A stretch of DNA of 64,000 bases from NCBI GenBank assembly GCA_039805905.1, contig JBDIVM010000002.1, positions 372,001 through 436,000 of the forward strand, given 5' to 3'. The DNA is from Thermohalobaculum sp039805905. GTDB lineage: Bacteria; Pseudomonadota; Alphaproteobacteria; Rhodobacterales; Rhodobacteraceae. The notes beneath the pieces are model-generated. The model ran no database searches and was not told the origin of the DNA. It saw only the letters and a list, made by a program, of their open reading frames with translations. Positions 25,644-33,151 of this stretch are shown here, one piece after another. Made by a program: the position numbers and the translations under genes. Every line of letters starts with the position of its first letter. Positions within the stretch are counted from its first letter, which is position 1.

Positions 25644-26519
25644 ATGCAGGCACACCGGAGCTGGCTGTTCACCCCGGCAAACCATCCGCGCCGGGTCGCG
25701 AAGGCGCTGACGCTGGACGCCGACGCCGTGATCCTCGACCTCGAGGATGCCGTGGCGGTTTCGGAGAAGGTCGTGGCCAGAGGCGCGCTCGCAGAGGCGC
25801 TGGCGCAGCCGCGCGCCGGCCGCGCCCATGTGCGGATCAACGCGCTCGAGACCGACTTCGCCTGGGGCGACCTGCAGGCGGCCGTCGTCCCCGGCCTCGA
25901 CGGCATCGTGCTGCCGAAGGCCGAAAGCGCGGGAGACATCCGGGCCGCCGACTGGGTGATCTCGGCGCTGGAACGCGAGCGCGGGCTGGCGCCTGGCAGC
26001 GTCGACCTGATGCCGATCATCGAGACCGCGCGCGGGCTGGCGGCGGCGCGCGCGATCTGCGCCGCGGGCGGGCGGGTGCAGCGGGTCTCGTTTGGCGCCG
26101 GCGACTACACCCGCGACCTCGGCATGGAATGGACCATGGCCGAGCACGAGGTCGATGTCGCGCGCGCCGAGATCGTGCTGGCCTCGCGGCTCGGCGGACT
26201 CGAGCCCCCCATCGACACGGTCTTCATCCATATCCGCGAGGCCGAGGCCTTCCGCGCCTCCTGCGCGCGCGTCCGGCAGATGGGATTCCAGGGCAAGCTG
26301 CTGATCCACCCGGATCAGGTCGGCCCGGCCAACACTGCCTTCGCCCCCACGGCGGCCGAGGCCGACTGGGCGCGCAAGGTGGTGGCGGCCTTCCGCGAGG
26401 CCGAGGCGGCGGGGCTGGCCTCGATCCAGATCGAGGGGCAGTTCGTCGACTACCCGATCGTGGCGCGGGCCGAGCGTGTCGTGGCGCTCGCGGACGCAGT
26501 TGAGGGGAGAGCGAGATGA
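25644..26519 (+). CDS. CitE-like CoA ester lyase (HpcH/HpaI aldolase family)
   Basis: A 291-residue TIM-barrel lyase. RSWLFTPANHPRRVAKAL opens it, with DLEDAV at 32-37 giving magnesium-binding acids, VRINALETDF the CoA/substrate arginine, GIVLPKAES the barrel strand, IIETARG a second metal-binding glutamate and LLIHPDQV near the end. The family splits or hydrolyses malyl-, citramalyl-, methylmalyl- or citryl-CoA. Preceded by an enoyl-CoA hydratase, a natural reading is that an unsaturated CoA ester is hydrated to a 3-hydroxyacyl-CoA and then cleaved by this enzyme. It overlaps the following ATG by 4 bp. Confidence 0.9.
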   Translation: MQAHRSWLFTPANHPRRVAKALTLDADAVILDLEDAVAVSEKVVARGALAEALAQPRAGRAHVRINALETDFAWGDLQAAVVPGLDGIVLPKAESAGDIRAADWVISALERERGLAPGSVDLMPIIETARGLAAARAICAAGGRVQRVSFGAGDYTRDLGMEWTMAEHEVDVARAEIVLASRLGGLEPPIDTVFIHIREAEAFRASCARVRQMGFQGKLLIHPDQVGPANTAFAPTAAEADWARKVVAAFREAEAAGLASIQIEGQFVDYPIVARAERVVALADAVEGRAR

Positions 26520-27655
26520 AGGCGGAGCTGATCCTGCGCGGCGGGAGGGTGATCGACCCCTCGCAGAACATCGACCGGGTGGCCGACGTCGCCTTTGCCG
26601 GGGGCAAGGTGCTGGCGGTCGGCGCGAACCTCGCCGCCGGACCGGGCACCGAGATCCGCGACGTAGCCGGCAAGATCGTCAGCCCTGGGCTGATCGACCT
26701 GCACACCCATGTCTACTGGGGCGGCACCTCGCTCGGCATCGACGCCGAGGAGTTCTGCCGCCGGTCGGGCGTGACGACGGCGGTCGATACCGGTTCGGCC
26801 GGGCCCGGCAACTTCGCCGGGTTCCGCGCGCACGTGATCGAGAAGTCTGACGTCAGAATTCTCGCCTATCTTCACGTATCCTTTGCAGGAATATACGGCT
26901 TCTGGACCACCGTCAGCGTCGGCGAGAGCGAGGACATCCGCCTGATGGCCCCGCGCGAAGCGGCTGCGGTGGCGGACGCCAACCGCGATGTGATCGTCGG
27001 CATCAAGGTGCGGCTGGGCCGCAGGGCCTCGGGCATGCAGGGCATGACGCCCTTCACCTACGCGCTCCAGACCGCCGAGGAAGTCGGCCTGCCGCTGATG
27101 GTGCATATCGACGAGCCGCCGCCTTCCTACGAGGAGGTGGTGGCGGCGCTCAGGCCCGGCGACGTGCTGACCCACTGCTTCCGCCCGTTCCCGAACACGC
27201 CGGTCACGGCGCAGGGCACGGTCAAGCCCGTGGTGCGCGAGGCGCGCGCGCGGGGGGTGCTCTTCGATGTCGGTCACGGCAAGGGCTCGTTCGCCTTCCG
27301 GACCGCGCGGGCGGCGATGGCGAACGGCTTCCTGCCCGACACGATCTCGTCCGACATCCACCAGCTCTGCATCAATGGCCCGGCCTTCGACCAGGTGACC
27401 ACCCTGTCGAAGTTCCTCTGCATGGGGATGGACCTGCCCGAAGTGATCCGCCGCTCGACGGTCAGCCCGGCGATGGCGCTGAGGCGGCCCGAACTCGGCA
27501 CGCTGAAGCCGGGATCGGTTGGCGATGCGACGGTGCTTTCGGTGCAGGACGGGCGGTTCGACTATGTCGATGTGGTCGGCGAGCACATGGAGGGCGGTCG
27601 CAAGATCCTGTCGGAGGGCGTGGTGATCGGCGGTCGCTGGTGGTGGCCGCGGTAG
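26516..27655 (+). CDS. Amidohydrolase/deacetylase family metallohydrolase
   Basis: A 379-residue amidohydrolase-superfamily enzyme. Metal ligands can be read as H63 and H65 (LIDLHTHVYWGG), K164 (IVGIKVRLG, the probable carbamylated lysine), H197 (MVHIDEP), H220 (LTHCFRPF) and D280 (SSDIHQLC). The family comprises dihydroorotase-like, D-aminoacylase-like and EF_0837-type deacetylases. Being translationally coupled (ATGA) to the CitE-like gene suggests that it opens a cyclic imide, lactam or N-acyl compound to supply the acid that this operon breaks down. Start, length and motifs are all normal. Substrate is unknown. Confidence 0.88.
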   Translation: MKAELILRGGRVIDPSQNIDRVADVAFAGGKVLAVGANLAAGPGTEIRDVAGKIVSPGLIDLHTHVYWGGTSLGIDAEEFCRRSGVTTAVDTGSAGPGNFAGFRAHVIEKSDVRILAYLHVSFAGIYGFWTTVSVGESEDIRLMAPREAAAVADANRDVIVGIKVRLGRRASGMQGMTPFTYALQTAEEVGLPLMVHIDEPPPSYEEVVAALRPGDVLTHCFRPFPNTPVTAQGTVKPVVREARARGVLFDVGHGKGSFAFRTARAAMANGFLPDTISSDIHQLCINGPAFDQVTTLSKFLCMGMDLPEVIRRSTVSPAMALRRPELGTLKPGSVGDATVLSVQDGRFDYVDVVGEHMEGGRKILSEGVVIGGRWWWPR

Positions 27656-27671
27656 CGCACCGCAGCGCCTG

Positions 27672-27698
27672 CCTGCCGCAGCGAACCCCGGCGGCAGG
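27672..27698 (+). terminator. Possible hairpin after the amidohydrolase gene
   Basis: An 8-bp perfect inverted repeat, CCTGCCGC (27672-27679) and GCGGCAGG (27691-27698), with an 11-nt loop, lies 16 bp after the amidohydrolase stop. No T tract follows, so it is a weak candidate for an end-of-operon structure. Confidence 0.3.
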
Positions 27699-27929
27699 AT
27701 GAACTAAGATTCATTCCGGTGTCACGCGCAAGACAATGCCCGCGGCTAGCCTTCCCGAAAGCTCGACAACAACGACGGGCGCTTGCGGGGACGGTGAACG
27801 AGGGCACCATATCCCGCGAATGGCGGCGCGGTGCAGCGGTCTCCCCCCGACCGCTCGGACATCGCGCCGCCTATCGACACCCTGTCGCGCTTCCGCTAAT
27901 GCCGTGCCGTCCCAGCACGGAGTTTCCCC

Positions 27930-28724
27930 TTGTCCGGCCGATCCTACCGTTTCTCCCATGCGATCGCGCGCGAGCCGTCCGCCAGCTCGGTCCATGGGCT
28001 GCGCGCGATCGACACTGGCATGCCCGACATTTCCCGCTTCCGCGCCGACCACGCGGCCTATGTGTCTGCGCTCCGCGATGCCGGCGTCGAGGTCACGGTG
28101 CTGCCGCCGATCGAGGACTATCCCGATTCGGTCTTTGTGGAGGACACGGCCCTCTGCCTGCCCGAAGGGGCCGTCGTGCTCCGGCCCGGCGCCCCGAGTC
28201 GTCTCGGCGAGGCGGCTGCGATAGCCCCGGCGCTGGCCAGGCACTATCGCGACTTGCGCCGGATCGGGGGGCCGGGCTTCGTCGAGGGCGGCGATGTTCT
28301 GGTGACCGAGCGCGAGATCCTGGTCGGCCGGTCGGCGCGGACCGACGCGGCCGGAATTGCCGAGCTTGCCCGGCTCGTCGGTGACTGGGGCTATGTACTG
28401 CGCGAGCTGGCGACGCCGCCCGCCGTCCTGCATTTCAAGACCGACTGCGCGCTCCTCGATGAGGAAACCATCCTCGCGACCCCGCGCCTCGCGGCCTCCG
28501 GCTGTTTCCGCGACTACCGGGTGATCCATACGGGTACCGGCGAGGAGGCCGCCGCCAATGCGATCCGCGTGAACGATCTGGTGCTGCTCCCCGCCGGCTA
28601 TCCCCGCACTGCCGAGGCCCTGGCCAAGGCGGGCTACAGGCTGCGCGAGATCCGCAACACAGAAGCCGCGAAGCTCGATGGCGGAATGTCCTGCCTGTCG
28701 CTGCGCTTCTCGTCGGCCACATAG
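27930..28724 (+). CDS. Dimethylargininase (N(G),N(G)-dimethylarginine dimethylaminohydrolase)
   Basis: A 264-residue DDAH-type guanidino-modifying enzyme, expected to turn dimethyl- or monomethylarginine into citrulline and a methylamine. The N-terminus YRFSHAIAREPSASSVHGLRA is typical; EDYPDSVFVEDTAL, GFVEGGDVL and LHFKTDCALL (H168) match the substrate and general-acid positions, and the nucleophile is C255 in GGMSCLS. The start is a TTG at 27930 with ACGGAG 8 bases upstream; no ATG or GTG is in frame nearby and the conserved sequence begins at once, so a TTG start is favoured. It stands alone, with a 274-bp region upstream in which I see only the hairpin noted. Confidence 0.9.
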   Translation: MSGRSYRFSHAIAREPSASSVHGLRAIDTGMPDISRFRADHAAYVSALRDAGVEVTVLPPIEDYPDSVFVEDTALCLPEGAVVLRPGAPSRLGEAAAIAPALARHYRDLRRIGGPGFVEGGDVLVTEREILVGRSARTDAAGIAELARLVGDWGYVLRELATPPAVLHFKTDCALLDEETILATPRLAASGCFRDYRVIHTGTGEEAAANAIRVNDLVLLPAGYPRTAEALAKAGYRLREIRNTEAAKLDGGMSCLSLRFSSAT

Positions 28725-28755
28725 TCGAACCGACGTGCGGCAGCCTGCCTGAAGT

Positions 28756-28801
28756 CTATGATGATATTATCATTATAGTAATATGATTTATTTATATTAT
28801 G
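28756..28801. repeat. AT-rich island with two inverted repeats between convergent genes
   Basis: A block of about 46 bases, nearly all A and T, in an otherwise very GC-rich sequence. It contains ATGATA-T-TATCAT (28761-28773) and TAATAT (28779-28784) pairing with ATATTA (28794-28799). It lies at the junction of the convergent dimethylargininase and DUF2237 genes and supplies the TAA stop of the latter. It might act as a terminator-like or protein-binding site; no function is shown. Confidence 0.6.
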
Positions 28802-29183
28802 TGCGTTCCAGCGCGCGTTCGCGCAGACAGTCGAGGGGCACCACCCGAAGCGCGTTGCGATGGGTCGCGGCCAACCGCACCCGCGGCGCCCTGCCGGCCT
28901 GATAGGCCTCGAGGAAACGTGCGGCGCAGAGGCACCAGCGATCGCCGGGCTTCAGGCCGGGAAAACCGAACTCGGGCCGGGGCGTCGAGAGGTCGTTGCC
29001 CCTCGACTTGGAAAAGGCGAGGAACTCGGCGGTCATCACCGCACAGACCGTGTGGCTGCCCTGATCCGCTTCCGAGGTATCGCAGCAACCGTTCCGGAAG
29101 AATCCGGTCAGCGGATCGGTCGAACAGCTCTCCAGCCGCTCGCCGAGCACGTTCACCGATGCATCGATCTCGAGGGTCTGCAT
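28797..29183 (-). CDS. DUF2237 family protein
   Basis: A 128-residue protein highly typical of DUF2237: NVLGERLESCSTDPLTGFFR and NGCCDTSEADQGSHTVCAV (about 12-49), FSKSRGNDLSTPRPEFGFPG and KPGDRWCLCAARF (about 60-95). Several conserved cysteines (C24, the CC pair, and CLC) suggest metal or redox chemistry, but the family has no established function. Two in-frame ATGs exist; that at 29183 is 6 bases from GAGGAG whereas that at 29189 abuts it, so 29183 is chosen. It is convergent with dimethylargininase and divergent from the SYLF gene. Confidence 0.88.
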   Translation of the reverse strand: MQTLEIDASVNVLGERLESCSTDPLTGFFRNGCCDTSEADQGSHTVCAVMTAEFLAFSKSRGNDLSTPRPEFGFPGLKPGDRWCLCAARFLEAYQAGRAPRVRLAATHRNALRVVPLDCLRERALERT

Positions 29184-29236
29184 CCCCATCTCCTCTTCCC
29201 CGGCCTATCCATCCGCGGTTGAAACGGACTGTGCCC

Positions 29237-29265
29237 TTGGACTGTGGCGGTGCGGGCGGTATATC
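29237..29265 (+). promoter_or_regulatory. Candidate promoter for the SYLF-domain gene
   Basis: TTGGAC (29237-29242) and TATATC (29260-29265) are 17 bp apart, four matches each to the sigma-70 hexamers, 62 bp upstream of the SYLF start. The leader also has a CCTCC/GGAGG stem-loop about 30 bp before the ATG. Confidence 0.42.
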
Positions 29266-29327
29266 TTAACGGCAGAACCTCCGGCTGTGGAGGCACAAGT
29301 GCAGGTAACCCTTAGCGAGGCAGAACA

Positions 29328-29903
29328 ATGACACTCACCCGCCGCCGCGCGCTCGGCGCGCTGTCGATCGCCGCGTCCGCAATCGCGCTGCCGACCCTGC
29401 CGGCAGCCGCCGCCAGTCGCGAAACCATCGAGGCGCGGGTCAATCTGGCGCTGGAAAAGCTCTACAAGCAGGTTCCCGGCTCGCGTGAGCTGGCCCAGAA
29501 GGCAAGGGGAATCCTGGTCATGCCCGAGGTCGTCAAGGGCGGCTTCATCGTCGGCGGCGCCTATGGCGAAGGCGCGCTGCGGGCGAATGATGGGAGCGGG
29601 TCCTACCAGCAATCCGAGGCCTATTATTCGGTCGCCGCCGGCTCGATCGGCCTGCAGATCGGCATCCAGTCCACCAGCCATGCGTTGTTCTTCCTCACCG
29701 ACGCAGCGCTCGACAAGTTCCGCAGATCCGACGGCTGGACGATCGGCGCCGATGCCGAGGTGACCTTCCCGGATGCCGGCCTGAACGTGGGCGTCGACAG
29801 CACCTCGTTCCAGAAGCCGGTGGTCGGCTTCGTGTTCGGCGAGGACGGGCTCCTGATCGGTGCCAGTCTCGAAGGTGCGAAATACTCGAAAATCGCCCGC
29901 TGA
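29328..29903 (+). CDS. SYLF-domain (YSC84-related) lipid-binding protein
   Basis: A 191-residue protein. Residues 1-29 form a signal peptide (TRRRALGALSIAASAIALPT, cleavage near AAAAS; its arginines resemble a Tat-type start). The rest is a SYLF domain, with LAQKARGILVMPEVVKGGFIVGG split at about 55-77, GEGALRAND, SVAAGSIGLQIGIQS and PVVGFVFGEDGLL. SYLF/YSC84 domains bind phosphoinositides in eukaryotes; in bacteria they are periplasmic proteins of unclear role, perhaps in lipid handling. Length and domain limits are normal. It is probably monocistronic, with its own promoter. Confidence 0.88.
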   Translation: MTLTRRRALGALSIAASAIALPTLPAAAASRETIEARVNLALEKLYKQVPGSRELAQKARGILVMPEVVKGGFIVGGAYGEGALRANDGSGSYQQSEAYYSVAAGSIGLQIGIQSTSHALFFLTDAALDKFRRSDGWTIGADAEVTFPDAGLNVGVDSTSFQKPVVGFVFGEDGLLIGASLEGAKYSKIAR

Positions 29904-30002
29904 CCGGTTGCCGGTAGCGCCGGGCCGGCTTCACGAAACCGTCGCGAACCGCTAAGCAGTCGGCGGGGGGGGCCGGGTCCGGTCCTGAACCGGAGCGGTT
30001 TC

Positions 30003-30842
30003 GTGGATCTGGTCGTCTTCATCGCCGTGCTCGGCGCCGCGGTCATGCACGCGGCGTGGAATGCCATCGTCAAGGTCGGGCTCGACCGGTTCTCCTCGAT
30101 CCTGCTCATGTCGCTCGCACAGGGCGGCATCGCCGCCTGCCTGCTGCCGCTCTTCCCGCTGCCGGCGGCGGCGGCCTGGCCGTGGGTGCTGGCCTCGGCG
30201 CTGCTCCACATCGGCTACAAGCTGTTCCTGATCCGCGCCTACGAGCATGGAGATCTCAGTCAGGTTTACCCGCTGGCCCGCGGCACGGCGCCCCTGATCG
30301 TGGCCCTGGTCGGCGCGGCGTTCCTGAGCGAGTCCATGACCGGCGGGAAGTGGGCAGCGGTGCTGGCGATCGGCCTCGGCGTGATCCTGATGTCGCGCAA
30401 CGGTGCCGGGCTCGACAGGCTGCCGCCGAAGGCGCTGGCCTATGCCCTCGGAACCGCGGGGTTCACTGCCGCCTACACACTGACCGACGGCGTCGGCGCA
30501 CGGATCGCCATGACCGCCTCCGGCTACACGCTGTGGATGTTCGCCTTCGACGCCTGCGGGATGGCGGCGACCGCCACCGCCCTGCGCGGGCGCGGCACGC
30601 TCCGCCGCCTGTTGCCGGCCTGGCGGAGCGGCGTCACCGCCGGCGCCCTGTCGCTCGGGGCCTACTGGATCGCGATCTGGGCCTTCACCCTCGCACCGCT
30701 GGCGCTGGTCGCCGCGCTGCGCGAGACCAGCGTCATGTTCGCCATGCTGATCGGGGTGTTCCTCCTCGGCGAGCGCGCCAATGGCCGGCGCTGGCTCTCC
30801 GTCGGGCTGATCCTGGCGGGCGTGGTGGCGATGCGCGCCTGA
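30003..30842 (+). CDS. EamA/DMT-superfamily transporter
   Basis: A 279-residue inner-membrane protein with ten predicted helices in two EamA repeats (about 5-135 and 145-278). AAWNAIVKVGLDR near the N-terminus and PLARGTAPLIVALVGAAFLSE in the first repeat, and ALRETSVMFAMLIGVFLLGE in the second, are the family signatures. DMT transporters export amino acids, metabolites or drugs. The start is a GTG at 30003 with GGAG about 8 bases upstream. It converges on the GFA gene with a 6-bp gap. Confidence 0.9.
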   Translation: MDLVVFIAVLGAAVMHAAWNAIVKVGLDRFSSILLMSLAQGGIAACLLPLFPLPAAAAWPWVLASALLHIGYKLFLIRAYEHGDLSQVYPLARGTAPLIVALVGAAFLSESMTGGKWAAVLAIGLGVILMSRNGAGLDRLPPKALAYALGTAGFTAAYTLTDGVGARIAMTASGYTLWMFAFDACGMAATATALRGRGTLRRLLPAWRSGVTAGALSLGAYWIAIWAFTLAPLALVAALRETSVMFAMLIGVFLLGERANGRRWLSVGLILAGVVAMRA

Positions 30843-30848
30843 TCCCGG

Positions 30849-31265
30849 TCAGCCGCCAAGCGTCGGCCCGCTGGTGCCGCGGACATATTTCGGCAGGTGG
30901 TCGGCAAGCTCGACCCACGGCACCTTCTCGCCGGCAAAGACGTGGAAGGCCGGCGCGAGTCCCGTCGCATCCTCCAGCGCCGCAAGATAGAAGTGGATCT
31001 CGTCCGGGAACTTGTCCGCGTCATAGGCCACCGGGCTGCCGCAGCGCGGGCAGAAATGCCGCCGCACGCCCGGCGAGGACTGGTAGACGGCGGGCGCGGT
31101 CCCGGTCATCCGCACCGCAGCGCGGGGCACGCCGACGAAGGTGGTGAACGGGGCCGAGCAGTTGCGCCGGCAGCTCTCGCAGTGGCAATGCCCGACCCAG
31201 TTCTCCGGCCCGTCGTATTCGTAGCTGACTGCGCCGCAGAGGCAGCGCCCCTTTCGCCCCGCCAT
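30849..31265 (-). CDS. GFA family protein (glutathione-dependent formaldehyde-activating fold)
   Basis: A 138-residue zinc-binding protein. The cysteine motifs CLCGAVSY (about 8-15), CHCESCRR (about 28-35) and CPRCGSP (about 72-78) are those of the GFA/CENP-V fold, which binds zinc and in Paracoccus was linked to S-hydroxymethylglutathione formation. The start at 31265 has GGAGGA upstream; an in-frame ATG at 31286 lacks one. It is the last gene of a minus-strand trio with the Atm1-type exporter 23 bp upstream. Since Atm1 exports glutathione conjugates, the pairing hints at a common glutathione-related job. The biochemical activity of most family members is not proven. Confidence 0.87.
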   Translation of the reverse strand: MAGRKGRCLCGAVSYEYDGPENWVGHCHCESCRRNCSAPFTTFVGVPRAAVRMTGTAPAVYQSSPGVRRHFCPRCGSPVAYDADKFPDEIHFYLAALEDATGLAPAFHVFAGEKVPWVELADHLPKYVRGTSGPTLGG

Positions 31266-31288
31266 CGTGCGTTCCTCCGCTGTCATGC

Positions 31289-33127
31289 CTAGGCCGGCGT
31301 GGCTTCAGCGACCACATCGCCGGTCTCGTCCCGCTCGCTCTCCTGCTGCGCCCACATTCCGGCATAGACACCGCCGTGTGAAACCAGCGCCGCGTGGGTT
31401 CCGCGTTCCACCACCCTGCCCCGGTCCAGCACCACGATCTCGTCGGCGTCGACCACGGTCGAGAGCCGGTGCGCGATCATCAGCACGGTGCGGTTCTCTC
31501 CCAGACGCCTGAGCTCGGCCTGGATCTCGCGCTCGGTGTTGGTGTCGAGCGCCGAGGTCGCCTCGTCGAGGATCAGGATCGGCGGGTCCTTCAGGATCGT
31601 CCGCGCGATCGCCACCCGCTGCTTCTCGCCGCCCGAGAGCTTGAGCCCCCGCTCCCCCACCATGGTGTCGTAGCCCTGCGGCAGTGCGGCGATGAAATCA
31701 TGGATGCGCGCCGCCTTCGCCGCCGCCACCACCTCGTCCTGCGTCGCACCCTCGCGGCCATAGGCGATGTTGTAGCCGATGGTGTCGTTGAAAAGCACCG
31801 TGTCCTGCGGCACCACGCCGATCGCGGCGCGCAGGCTCGCCTGGGTCACTCCGGCAATGTCCTGGCCGTCGATCTCGATCGCGCCGCCAGTGACGTCGTA
31901 GAGCCGGAAGATCAGCCGGAAGATGGTGGACTTGCCCGCCCCGGACGGACCCACCACTGCGAGACTGCGCCCGCCCTGCACCCTGAACGAGACATCGCGC
32001 AGGATCGGCCGGTCCGTCGCGTAGTCGAAATCGACCGAGCGGAAGACGACGCTGCCGCTGCGGACCGTGAGCGGCAGCGCCCCCGGGCGGTCCAGAACGT
32101 CCGGGGCGACGTCGAGGAGCGCGTACATCTCGCGCATGTCGATCAGCGACTGGCGGATCTCGCGGTAGACTGTGCCGAGAAAGTTCAGCGGCAGGGTGAT
32201 CTGGATCACATAGGCATTGACCATGACGAAGGAGCCGACGGTCATCGTGCCCGCCTGCACCTCGATCGCGGTCATCGCCATCACCGCCGCCAGTCCAAGT
32301 GCGATGATCAGGGCCTGGCCCGAGTTCAGGTAACCGAGCGACACCGAGGTCTTGACGGCAGCCTCCTGATAGCCCCGCATCGCCCGGTCATACCGGGCGG
32401 CCTCGCGGCCCTCGGCGCCGAAATACTTGACCGTCTCGTAGTTCAGCAGGCTGTCGACCGCCTTCTGGTGAGCGTCCTGATCCTCCTTGTTCATGCGGAT
32501 GCGGATCTTCACCCGCCACTCGGTGATGGCGAAGGTGAAGGCGACATAGGCGGCGATGGTCGCGACGAGAACGGCGAAATACCAGAATCCGAACTCGATC
32601 CAGAAGATCGCCGCGACGACGGCGAGCTCGATGAACAGCGGCACGATGTTGAAGAACAGGAAGCGCAGCAGGAAGTCGATGGCCTTGATGCCGCGGTCGA
32701 CGACCCGGCTCAGCTCGCCCGTGCGCCGCGCCAGGTGAAACGCCAGCGACAGCCGGTGGATATGGCCGAACGTCCGCAGCGCGAGCCTCCGCAGGGCATG
32801 CTGGCCGACCCGCGCGAAGACGATGTCGCGGAGCTGTTGCAGCACCGTTCCCATGAGGCGGACGAGGCCATATGCGACCACCAGCATGACCGGTGCCGCA
32901 ACCGCCTGGGCGGCGGTTCCGGGCGTCAGAGAGTCGACGGCGGCGCGGAAGAAGAACGGCGTGACGATGGTCGCGCCCTTGGCGAGCACGAGAAACAGCA
33001 TCGAGAGCACGACCCGCAGCCTGAGGTCGGCGCGTCCGTCCGGCCACAGATCGGGCATGACGCGCACGAGCGTGTGCAGGTCGGGGGTGCCGCTGGTAGA
33101 GGTGCGCCTGCCGCCGCCACCGCGCAT
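31289..33127 (-). CDS. ABC transporter, Atm1/HMT1-type half-transporter
   Basis: A 612-residue ABC half-exporter with an N-terminal six-helix domain (about 35-320) and a C-terminal ATPase. The segment LLNYETVKYFGAEGREAARYD in the first domain is the hallmark of the Atm1/ABCB7/HMT1 branch. Walker A GPSGAGKST is at about 393-401, the signature LSGGEKQRVAIARTI and Walker B ILILDEATSALD follow, then the H-loop IAHRLST. It should work as a homodimer in the inner membrane, exporting glutathione-linked or persulfide compounds and heavy-metal conjugates. It is preceded by the LysM protein gene (24-bp gap) and followed by the GFA gene (23-bp gap), so all three probably share a transcript. Confidence 0.9.
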   Translation of the reverse strand: MRGGGGRRTSTSGTPDLHTLVRVMPDLWPDGRADLRLRVVLSMLFLVLAKGATIVTPFFFRAAVDSLTPGTAAQAVAAPVMLVVAYGLVRLMGTVLQQLRDIVFARVGQHALRRLALRTFGHIHRLSLAFHLARRTGELSRVVDRGIKAIDFLLRFLFFNIVPLFIELAVVAAIFWIEFGFWYFAVLVATIAAYVAFTFAITEWRVKIRIRMNKEDQDAHQKAVDSLLNYETVKYFGAEGREAARYDRAMRGYQEAAVKTSVSLGYLNSGQALIIALGLAAVMAMTAIEVQAGTMTVGSFVMVNAYVIQITLPLNFLGTVYREIRQSLIDMREMYALLDVAPDVLDRPGALPLTVRSGSVVFRSVDFDYATDRPILRDVSFRVQGGRSLAVVGPSGAGKSTIFRLIFRLYDVTGGAIEIDGQDIAGVTQASLRAAIGVVPQDTVLFNDTIGYNIAYGREGATQDEVVAAAKAARIHDFIAALPQGYDTMVGERGLKLSGGEKQRVAIARTILKDPPILILDEATSALDTNTEREIQAELRRLGENRTVLMIAHRLSTVVDADEIVVLDRGRVVERGTHAALVSHGGVYAGMWAQQESERDETGDVVAEATPA

Positions 33128-33151
33128 GCGGGAGCCTCCGTCGCAAGGATC

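Noticed and set aside
27736..28224. A plus-strand frame of 162 codons before and inside the dimethylargininase gene
   Set aside because: It overlaps the conserved dimethylargininase coding sequence in another frame and has no ribosome-binding site or motif.
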